A DNA stretch of 28,882 nucleotides from CAIZGX01 sp964430305 (lineage in GTDB: Bacteria > Bacteroidota > Bacteroidia > Flavobacteriales_D > Sanyastnellaceae): assembly GCA_964430305.1 (NCBI GenBank), contig CAYSEX010000026.1, positions 1 to 28,882 of the forward strand, in the 5' to 3' direction. Each line of letters opens with the position of its first letter. Positions within the stretch are counted from its first letter, which is position 1. The notes under the pieces were generated by a model. It had not been told where the DNA came from and did no database searches. It saw only the letters and a list, made by a program, of their open reading frames with translations. Below, piece by piece: positions 24,175-28,882 of this stretch. A program made the translations under genes and the position numbers.

Positions 24175-24189
24175 TCAAAAAAGTTCAAC

Positions 24190-24831
24190 ATGCCTTTAAA
24201 TCTTCACACCTTTACCTTCAATGCTTTCAGCGAAAACACCTACCTCATTTGGGATGAAAATAAAATTGGGGTAGCCATTGATCCGGGAATGATGACTCGT
24301 GAGGAGGAGCATGTGTTTAGCTCGTTTTTAACAGAAAACGACATTCAACTTCAACGAGTTTGGTTAACGCATTGCCACATTGATCACATCATGGGACTTG
24401 ATTACATTCACAGGAATTATGGAATTGTGGCAGAGGCTCATAGCTTGGATATAGTGAATGTTGAGCGCTCACCACTTGTTGCCAACATGTATGGCCTTCC
24501 CTATACAGAGGGACCTGCACCGCACTATGTTCTTGAGCCTGGGAATCTCTCTCATGCGGGCATTGCATGCGAAGTTCGTTTTACACCGGGGCATAGTCCG
24601 GGGCATGTTGTTTTTTATTTCCAGGGAGAAGGATGGTTGCTTGCGGGCGACACACTTTTTCAAGGAAGCATAGGAAGAACAGATTTACCTGGTGGTGATT
24701 TCGCAACATTGGAAAAATCAATTCGCAATGAATTGTATACATTACCCAATGAGACTAAGGTATACAGCGGACACGGACCTGCAACAACCATTGAATACGA
24801 AAAAAACGCGAACCCGTTTGTTCGTCCGTGA
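24190..24831 (+). CDS. Metallo-beta-lactamase-fold hydrolase (glyoxalase II-like)
   Basis: This 213-residue cytoplasmic protein has the full metal-binding set: THCHIDH (His61, His63, Asp65, His66), a third-ligand His in TPGHSPGHVVFY, the Asp in LLAGDTLFQGSIGRTDLPGGD, and the final His in VYSGHGPATTIEYEKNANPFV. The GSIGRTDLPGGD and NANPFV elements are typical of the glyoxalase II-like hydrolases that cleave thioesters such as S-lactoylglutathione or related compounds; the true substrate is unknown. ATG 24190 is chosen over TTG 24172 because MPLNLHTFTFNAFSENTYL is the usual N-terminus of this family and because a promoter box occupies the upstream stretch. The stop is one base from the convergent DUF1801 stop. 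Confidence 0.92.
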   Translation: MPLNLHTFTFNAFSENTYLIWDENKIGVAIDPGMMTREEEHVFSSFLTENDIQLQRVWLTHCHIDHIMGLDYIHRNYGIVAEAHSLDIVNVERSPLVANMYGLPYTEGPAPHYVLEPGNLSHAGIACEVRFTPGHSPGHVVFYFQGEGWLLAGDTLFQGSIGRTDLPGGDFATLEKSIRNELYTLPNETKVYSGHGPATTIEYEKNANPFVRP

Positions 24832-24832
24832 A

Positions 24833-25288
24833 TCAAGACTTCTTCACATAATTGAATTCATAGCAATTGATCCAATCTTGGACAGACATTTTTTGCATTA
24901 ATTCAGCAATGAGTTGAAACGGAATATTGTCTATTTTCTTGAATCGAATACATGATTTCCCCATATCTAATTTCGAGGCTACATGCTTGGGATATTCTTG
25001 AACGAACCAATTCAGTAGCTCGGGCTGGGCGTAAATACCCATATGGTAGAGCGCTATGAAATTTTTCTGAGCTGCAATACTTACAAATGGCAACGGCAAA
25101 TGTGGAGAGCAATGGTATCCCTTTGGATAAATGGAATGGGGAACTACATAGCCAATCATACCGTATGACAATTCTTCTTGGAATCCGGCGGGAATATTTT
25201 TTTGAATGGTGGAACGAAGTTGCAGAAACGCGTCTTTTTTTGCGGGATCAACTTGGTTAAGGTAATCTTGAATGGAGCTCATGGCCAT
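24833..25288 (-). CDS. DUF1801 family protein
   Basis: This 151-residue protein, with no signal or membrane segment, starts MAMSSIQDYLNQVDPAKKDAFLQLRSTIQKNIPAGFQEELSYGMIGYVVP. It continues with LPLPFVSIAAQKNFIALYHMG and a C-terminal DMGKSCIRFKKIDNIPFQLI. The LPFVSIAAQKNFIALYHMG stretch and DMGKSCIRFKKID are characteristic of DUF1801 (YdhG/YjbR-like fold), whose biochemical role is not established. ATG 25288 or 25282 is the likely start; a longer frame to 25354 would run through the tRNA-Leu terminator and into the tRNA and is rejected. It lies just after the tRNA-Leu terminator on the same strand. Confidence 0.85.
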   Translation of the reverse strand: MAMSSIQDYLNQVDPAKKDAFLQLRSTIQKNIPAGFQEELSYGMIGYVVPHSIYPKGYHCSPHLPLPFVSIAAQKNFIALYHMGIYAQPELLNWFVQEYPKHVASKLDMGKSCIRFKKIDNIPFQLIAELMQKMSVQDWINCYEFNYVKKS

Positions 25289-25299
25289 AAATTTAGCAT

Positions 25300-25325
25300 A
25301 AAAAAAGGCTTCAAAAGAAGCCTTT
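25300..25325 (-). terminator. Rho-independent terminator of tRNA-Leu
   Basis: On the minus strand AAAGGCTTC-TTTT-GAAGCCTTT forms a 9-bp stem followed by a T run. It begins two bases after the tRNA 3' end and ends about 12 bases before the DUF1801 start. Confidence 0.88.
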
Positions 25326-25327
25326 AG

Positions 25328-25409
25328 TACCCAGAGTGGGAATCGAACCCACACACCCGAAGGTACACGATTTTGAGTCGTGCGCGTCTACCAGTTCCGC
25401 CATCTAGGC
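25328..25409 (-). tRNA. tRNA-Leu (anticodon CAA)
   Basis: The 82-base minus-strand sequence folds as a class II tRNA. The acceptor stem is GCCTAGA / TCTGGGT, with a G-T pair at 1-72 and a T-G pair at 4-69. The D-loop contains AACTGGTAGAC. The anticodon arm is CACGA-CTCAAAA-TCGTG, giving anticodon CAA (codon TTG). A long variable arm (TACCTTCGGGTGT) and the T-arm GTGGG-TTCGATT-CCCAC follow. The discriminator is A73, as expected for leucine. CCA is not encoded (ACTA follows). A promoter box lies 24 bases upstream and a terminator directly downstream. Confidence 0.97.
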
Positions 25410-25433
25410 ATATTCTCTTCGTTCAGAGGAGTG

Positions 25434-25441
25434 CAAATATA
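25434..25441 (-). promoter_or_regulatory. -7 promoter box of tRNA-Leu
   Basis: On the minus strand TATATTTG matches TAnnTTTG exactly and continues GCACTCCTCT, almost the same as downstream of the tRNA-Asn box. It lies between the rseP stop and the tRNA. The -33 region is T-rich without a clean TTG. Confidence 0.65.
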
Positions 25442-25453
25442 GTGGTTTTTTTC

Positions 25454-26800
25454 TTATCCGAAAATTGCGCGAACAATATCCATAATATTCCCCCAGAGCA
25501 TGAGCGTTAGAAGAAGGAAAAACCCGACCATTTGTGTTTTCTCGAGAATCTTTTGGCTTACCGCTTTACCTGTTATCATTTCCCACAACAAGAAAATAAC
25601 GTGACCGCCGTCTAAAGCGGGGATTGGAAGAATATTCATGAATGCAAGAATCAATGAAATGAAAGCAGTGATGCGAAGGAAAGCGGCCCAGTTCCATTCT
25701 TCGGGAAATAATTTCGCGAAGGTTCCGAATCCACCCACTTGTGATGCTCCCGATTTACTGAAGAGGTATTTTAAATTTCCTGCATACGAGCCAATGGTTT
25801 CAATTGCGGTGTTCCATCCGGCGGGTATGGCTTCGAAGAAGGAGTAATTGATTTGTTCTACACCGAATTGTTCAACATCAGCTTTCGGGAAAAACCCAAT
25901 GGTACCATCTTCTGTGACATTGACAGCGAGTTCAACGAGAGTACCGTTTCTTTTGACTTGAACGGGGATATTATTTTTCCCTTTATTCTCTTTGATATTG
26001 GCCACCACATCTTGATAGAAAATTGTTGGGACACCATTGAAAGCGATAATTGAGTCGTGTTTCAATAGTCCGGCAGCAGCGGCGTTCGACCCGGTTGCTA
26101 CGCTATCTACTACGCAGGGCAAGCGCATGGCAACGGGCATGGACTTGGTGCCGTTATCTACAATTTGTTGACCGAGACCAGCTGGCATTTTAACATCGAT
26201 GTTTTGTCCGTTTCTGGTTACCGTGATGGTATGAATATCATCTGAGAGCAGGGCGCTATTGATAGCCATGAAGCTCTTGGGTCTTTCGCCGTTGAGAGCA
26301 ATGATTTTATCACCGTCTTGTAGGCCGGCATTTTTCATAACCTCATTGGCGTGAATACCGTACTTAACGTTTTCAACGGGAACCACTTTCTCTCCCCATA
26401 TGGCGAAAGTGAGGGCATAGAGTAAGATACCGAGGATGAAGTTTACAATGACACCTCCAGTCATTACAATAAGTCTTTGCCAAGCTGGTTTTGAACGAAA
26501 CTCCCAAGGTTTTGGTTCTTGTTTCATTTGTTCGGTATCCATGCTTTCGTCAATCATACCGGCAATTTTCACGTAACCGCCGAAGGGCAGCCATCCGATT
26601 CCCCATTCGGTATCTTTAACTTTTTTCTTGATTAGACTGAACCAAGGATCGAAGAACAGGTAGAATTTCTCTACACGAATTTTAAAAATTCGGGCGGGAA
26701 TGTAGTGTCCGAATTCGTGGAGAATGATAAGAATTGAGAGAGACAGAATAAGTTGGAACGCCAGCATCATAGACATTAAATATGCGGTAAAAGTAGTCAT
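25454..26800 (-). CDS. rseP: RIP zinc metalloprotease RseP (site-2 protease, M50)
   Basis: This 448-residue intramembrane protease has the catalytic HEFGH (residues 28-32) in the first membrane helix (LILSLSILIILHEFGHYIPAR). It also has the WGIGWLPFGGYVKIAGM strand, the RLIVMTGGVIVNFILGILLYAL membrane segment, two PDZ-like regions (GLQDGDKIIALNGERP; GLLKHDSIIAFNGVPT) and the metal-binding MNILPIPALDGGH (Asp397) in the C-terminal membrane part. In other bacteria RseP cuts anti-sigma factors and leftover signal peptides in the inner membrane; the substrate here is unknown, and no anti-sigma gene is adjacent. Further in-frame ATGs at codons 9, 11 and 12 make the exact start uncertain. Length is typical for Bacteroidota. 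tRNA-Leu lies 44 bases downstream on the same strand. Confidence 0.94.
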   Translation of the reverse strand: MTTFTAYLMSMMLAFQLILSLSILIILHEFGHYIPARIFKIRVEKFYLFFDPWFSLIKKKVKDTEWGIGWLPFGGYVKIAGMIDESMDTEQMKQEPKPWEFRSKPAWQRLIVMTGGVIVNFILGILLYALTFAIWGEKVVPVENVKYGIHANEVMKNAGLQDGDKIIALNGERPKSFMAINSALLSDDIHTITVTRNGQNIDVKMPAGLGQQIVDNGTKSMPVAMRLPCVVDSVATGSNAAAAGLLKHDSIIAFNGVPTIFYQDVVANIKENKGKNNIPVQVKRNGTLVELAVNVTEDGTIGFFPKADVEQFGVEQINYSFFEAIPAGWNTAIETIGSYAGNLKYLFSKSGASQVGGFGTFAKLFPEEWNWAAFLRITAFISLILAFMNILPIPALDGGHVIFLLWEMITGKAVSQKILEKTQMVGFFLLLTLMLWGNIMDIVRAIFG

Positions 26801-26838
26801 AGAAAGGTGGTAAACGGAAAAAAAAGATGTGTGAGATA

Positions 26839-26868
26839 TTGCATAAAAAAAAATTGTGATTACATTTG
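26839..26868 (+). promoter_or_regulatory. Near-consensus Bacteroidetes promoter for tRNA-Asn
   Basis: TTG at 26839-26841, a 19-base spacer and TACATTTG at 26861-26868 match the Bacteroidetes primary sigma-factor pattern TTTG-N19-TAnnTTTG closely. The box is followed by GCACTCTCTC, shared with the tRNA-Leu promoter. Expected transcription start is near 26874. Confidence 0.8.
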
Positions 26869-26873
26869 CACTC

Positions 26874-26977
26874 TCTCAAGAAAACCCCTCGGGTGCTGTA
26901 CACTGGTAACGTCAGTGAGTTGAATGCGAAGCGGAGTTGTTTTGATGGAAAACGAGAGTTCCACCAAAGCGTTAAAT
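26874..26977 (+). ncRNA. Long structured leader upstream of tRNA-Asn (possible small RNA or tRNA remnant)
   Basis: About 100 transcribed bases are expected between the tRNA-Asn promoter and the tRNA, compared with under 25 for tRNA-Leu. There is no convincing reading frame. Two hairpins are visible: CACTG-GTAACGT-CAGTG (26901-26917) and GTTTT-GATGG-AAAAC (26938-26952), the latter extendable through a T-G and a T-A pair. No terminator follows before the tRNA. It may be an ordinary 5' leader removed by RNase P, a small RNA, or the remains of an upstream tRNA. I do not recognise it. Confidence 0.3.
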
Positions 26978-27051
26978 TCCTCAGTAGCTCAGCTGGTTAG
27001 AGCACATGACTGTTAATCATGGGGTCCCTGGTTCGAGCCCAGGCTGGGGAG
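26978..27051 (+). tRNA. tRNA-Asn (anticodon GTT)
   Basis: This 74-base cloverleaf has acceptor stem TCCTCAG / CTGGGGA, D-arm GCTC-AGCTGGTTA-GAGC, anticodon arm ATGA-CTGTTAA-TCAT giving anticodon GTT, and T-arm CCTGG-TTCGAGC-CCAGG. The discriminator is G73. CCA is not encoded (GCA follows). The GTT anticodon is a queuosine substrate, and queA is in this window. A terminator hairpin begins two bases downstream. Confidence 0.97.
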
Positions 27052-27052
27052 C

Positions 27053-27078
27053 AAAGGCGAACTTCGGTTCGCCTTTTT
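27053..27078 (+). terminator. Rho-independent terminator of tRNA-Asn
   Basis: AAAGGCGAAC-TTCG-GTTCGCCTTT, a 10-bp perfect stem with a stable TTCG tetraloop, followed by more T. It is intact directly after the tRNA. Confidence 0.92.
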
Positions 27079-27145
27079 AGTTTTACATTTTTAATTTGTG
27101 TAATTTTATATTTACCGAAAACGCTTAAAGAAAAAAATCCTTGTT

Positions 27146-27367
27146 ATGTATCGAGAAATTGAAATCGACAGAATACAACTTACAATAATGGGGGTTAAAT
27201 TTCCTAATCTCGCAGAATTGGAACGAACTGCAAATGCTATAGGAAGCAATATGTTTGAAGGGTTTGTGCCTACTCCGCATTCCGTTGAGATTATTCGAGA
27301 CTATATACTTGGTAAAATATCTGTTGAAGAGTTAATTCAAATCACGAAAGCAGAGTATCATGGCTGA
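27146..27367 (+). CDS. VbhA/FicA-type antitoxin of the Fic module
   Basis: This 73-residue protein has the pattern NAIGSNMFEGFVPTPHS at residues 31-47. It contains Ser34-xxx-Glu38-Gly39, matching the Fic inhibitory motif (S/T)xxxE(G/N). The Glu of this motif blocks ATP gamma-phosphate positioning in the Fic active site. The next segment, YILGKISVEELIQI (53-66), fits the antitoxin VbhA domain. The gene overlaps the Fic toxin start by eight bases (ATG 27360 within the last codons), the usual antitoxin-first order. Together these are strong evidence for a class I Fic toxin-antitoxin module. An AT-rich stretch upstream (27081-27145) holds several partial TAnnTTTG-like boxes (e.g. TATATTTA 27107-27114) but no clear promoter. 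Confidence 0.88.
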   Translation: MYREIEIDRIQLTIMGVKFPNLAELERTANAIGSNMFEGFVPTPHSVEIIRDYILGKISVEELIQITKAEYHG

Positions 27368-27959
27368 AAACTATAAATATGTTGATTCAAAATATATTTA
27401 TGTAGACGCGGAAACAGGAATACTTCGAAACATACCAAACTTTAAAAGCACCGAAGAACTGCTCTTTTTCGAAAGTGTTACAGTGGCAAAAAGAATTCAA
27501 GAATTAAAAAATTCCTCCAATATCATAATAGGAATAGTAAGTCTATTCGAAATTCACAAACATTTATTTCAAGACGTTTACGAATGGGCAGGTGAAAAAC
27601 GAAGAGTGGAAATAAGCAAAGACGGCAAGCAGTTTTTCCTAACGAACTTATTCGACACTGCGCTTCTATTCATTGACAACCTCATTCTTGAATACAAGGC
27701 TTTGGATAAAACAGACAAAAATGCTATTGCTTCGAAACTCGCTGAAATCTTAGATAACATAAATTATCTTCACCCTTCTCGTGAAGGAAACGGAAGGGCA
27801 CATCGAGAATTTATTCGGACACTTGCACTCGAAAAAGGATTTCATCTCAATCTGAATCCACCAGACAACAAACTTGTTTATGAGAAGTATATGCACGGAA
27901 TGATCAACAGTGATTTGAATACGCTGACATCATTGATATTTGATCAGCTGAAGGAATGA
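27360..27959 (+). CDS. Fic/DOC-family toxin (predicted AMP-transferase), class I
   Basis: This 199-residue Fic protein has the flap region LFEIHKHLFQDVYEWAGEKRRVEISKDG (~62-89), which positions the target, and the catalytic motif HPSREGNGRAHR at residues 138-149 (family HxFx[D/E]GNGRxxR). His138, Glu142, Gly-Asn-Gly143-145 and both arginines are present. The usual Phe at the third position is Ser. Fic enzymes transfer AMP from ATP to a hydroxyl side chain of target proteins; FicT-type toxins of this class modify DNA gyrase and topoisomerase IV, which is an inference for this one. The upstream VbhA-like antitoxin would keep it inactive. The helix after the motif (EFIRTLALEKGFHLNL) and the length fit a compact, complete Fic protein. 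Confidence 0.9.
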   Translation: MAENYKYVDSKYIYVDAETGILRNIPNFKSTEELLFFESVTVAKRIQELKNSSNIIIGIVSLFEIHKHLFQDVYEWAGEKRRVEISKDGKQFFLTNLFDTALLFIDNLILEYKALDKTDKNAIASKLAEILDNINYLHPSREGNGRAHREFIRTLALEKGFHLNLNPPDNKLVYEKYMHGMINSDLNTLTSLIFDQLKE

Positions 27960-28090
27960 AGGAATAGCTTACAATGAAGTCGATTTGTATTGAAACTCAT
28001 TTCTAACACACCCATAGAAACACACTGAAAAGTTAAACCTGAAGTTGATAAATATTATTAACCTGTTTTCTCGTTACCCATTAATTTTAT

Positions 28091-28104
28091 TGCATAATAA
28101 TGCA
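28091..28104. promoter_or_regulatory. Dyad TGCAT-AATA-ATGCA in front of the nuclease-helicase gene
   Basis: A perfect 5-bp inverted repeat with a 4-base centre lies two bases before the GTG start at 28107, just after a TAATTTTA element (28082-28089). It could be an operator or chance AT-rich symmetry. The rest of the 27960-28106 gap is AT-rich with nothing else recognisable. Confidence 0.3.
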
Positions 28105-28106
28105 TT

Positions 28107-28882
28107 GTGAATTCAAAAGAACTTTTTAGAAATATTGAGAATTGGGAGGGGTTTGTTTCCATGTTGGAAAACCTGAACAAAAAAGAAAAGGGCGACGCGT
28201 TTGAATTACTCACGAAACTGTATTTCAAACTTTCTCCAAAATATAGCCTTTACGATGAAGTTTGGCTGTTGTCTGAGGTTCCCGTTAGTGTCATTGAACA
28301 ATTAGGTATTCCTAGTCACGATTTAGGAATAGATCTTATTGCAAAAAGTGGAAAAGAATACCACGCTATTCAATGTAAATATCACTCCGATAAAAATCAG
28401 TCGGTCACATTCAAAGAAGTGTCCACCTTCATTTCATTATTAGAAAGCACTTCTAAATTCACGCAAGGTTATATCTGTTCAAGTGCAGATATTACTTCTA
28501 GGAATTACAACAAGCTTAACACCAAACCTATTAATCTAATTCTTTCAGATTCTTGGCAAGAACTACCGCGTGAGTTTTTTGAAAATGCCCGACATTTCCT
28601 TTCAAGAAAGAAAGTTTCGCTTGTTCCGTTTAAACCAAAAGAACATCAGACAAAAGCACTTGCAGATGCTTCTAAATATTTCAGTCAAAAAGAAAACACA
28701 AGAGGGAAATTAATTTTTCCTTGTGGTGCGGGAAAGAGTTTAACCGGATTCTGGTTAATTGAAGAATTGAAATCAAAATCAACTTTGATAGCAGTTCCCA
28801 GTTTATCCTTGGTTAAACAAACCTTGGATGTTTATCTCCGAGAAATTGTTGCGCATAAGCGGAAAATAAAGTGGCTCTGCAT
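28107..28882 (+). CDS. N-terminal part of a type ISP-like restriction nuclease-helicase (COG4889-like), cut by the window end
   Basis: The frame is open to the window edge; 258 residues are visible. GTG 28107 is the only usual start before an in-frame TAA at 28098; the next candidate, ATG 28161, would remove the family-like beginning (ENWEGFVSMLENLNKKEKGDAFE). Residues ~30-95 show an Mrr-type PD-(D/E)xK nuclease core: GDAFELL (Glu33), HDLGIDLIAK (Asp76) and HAIQCKYH (Gln89-x-Lys91). Residues ~175-245 begin a superfamily 2 helicase: KPKEHQTKAL, then Walker A FPCGAGKSLT (~204-213) and STLIAVPSLSLVKQTL. In type ISP enzymes nuclease, translocase, methyltransferase and target-recognition domains share one ~1500-residue chain. 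Only the first two are visible, so a solitary defence helicase is possible. Confidence 0.82.
   Translation, partial: MNSKELFRNIENWEGFVSMLENLNKKEKGDAFELLTKLYFKLSPKYSLYDEVWLLSEVPVSVIEQLGIPSHDLGIDLIAKSGKEYHAIQCKYHSDKNQSVTFKEVSTFISLLESTSKFTQGYICSSADITSRNYNKLNTKPINLILSDSWQELPREFFENARHFLSRKKVSLVPFKPKEHQTKALADASKYFSQKENTRGKLIFPCGAGKSLTGFWLIEELKSKSTLIAVPSLSLVKQTLDVYLREIVAHKRKIKWLC

Noticed and set aside
25289..25354. N-terminal extension of the DUF1801 protein
   Set aside because: The extension crosses the tRNA-Leu terminator and enters the tRNA; homologues start near MSSIQDYL.
27031..28882. Duplicate of the tRNA-Asn 3' end marking an attachment site
   Set aside because: No second copy of GTTCGAGCCCAGGC was seen downstream within the window; it could lie beyond it.
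1..28882. CRISPR arrays, insertion sequences or rRNA
   Set aside because: No regularly spaced repeats, transposase-like proteins, paired terminal inverted repeats or rRNA sequence were recognised.

Overview
The window reads as chromosomal DNA of a member of the Bacteroidota, most likely Flavobacteriales; a Crocinitomicaceae/Cryomorphaceae-like relative is possible but cannot be fixed from this sequence. The evidence is: type IX secretion (T9SS) sorting domains of type A (first, partial gene) and type B (7002-9068); PorT-like, DUF6029-like and DUF6089-like outer-membrane proteins; an Omp28-type lipoprotein; TAnnTTTG -7 promoter elements; A-rich rather than strong Shine-Dalgarno leaders; and exported proteins whose predicted mature N-terminus is glutamine.

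Region 1 (1-4920): the end of a T9SS cargo gene with a strong terminator, a solo TlpA-type thioredoxin gene with its own terminator, then four translationally coupled genes: an outer-membrane barrel, an Omp28-like lipoprotein with a CGFC thioredoxin motif, a PorT-like barrel and a GT2 glycosyltransferase. Region 2 (4927-6942): a DUF6089/PorG-like outer-membrane protein (minus) divergent from a nitronate monooxygenase/FabK-like flavoenzyme. Region 3 (7002-15261): a dense plus-strand cluster of envelope genes: type B T9SS cargo, type III pantothenate kinase (coaX), an outer-membrane protein, an LptC-like lipoprotein, a tiny membrane protein, a CNNM/CorC transporter-like protein and a PpiD-like periplasmic folding factor. 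It ends at a terminator shared with convergent queA.

Region 4 (15301-25288): queA divergent from an epimerase-type L-threonine dehydrogenase, a MORN-repeat exported protein, cysS overlapping a glutaminyl cyclase/M28 enzyme, a very large outer-membrane protein (degenerate peptidase-like domain, TolB-like propeller, C-terminal barrel), a metallo-beta-lactamase-fold hydrolase and a DUF1801 protein. Region 5 (25300-27078): tRNA-Leu(CAA) and the site-2 protease rseP on the minus strand, and tRNA-Asn(GTT) on the plus strand behind a near-consensus promoter and an unusually long leader. Region 6 (27146-28882): accessory DNA downstream of tRNA-Asn. It holds a VbhA-type antitoxin overlapping a Fic toxin, then the 5' part of a gene with an Mrr-type nuclease domain and a helicase Walker A motif (type ISP restriction / COG4889-like), cut by the window end.

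Themes: (a) most genes serve the cell envelope; (b) seven exported proteins fit the Bacteroidetes 'Q-rule' (Gln after signal peptidase I cleavage), and the enzyme expected to cyclise that Gln is encoded in the same window; (c) a possible thiol-redox group (TlpA, CGFC lipoprotein, barrel with one Cys pair); (d) a likely defence/toxin-antitoxin island next to tRNA-Asn. No CRISPR array, insertion sequence or rRNA was seen. No stretch above 300 bases lacks a gene.
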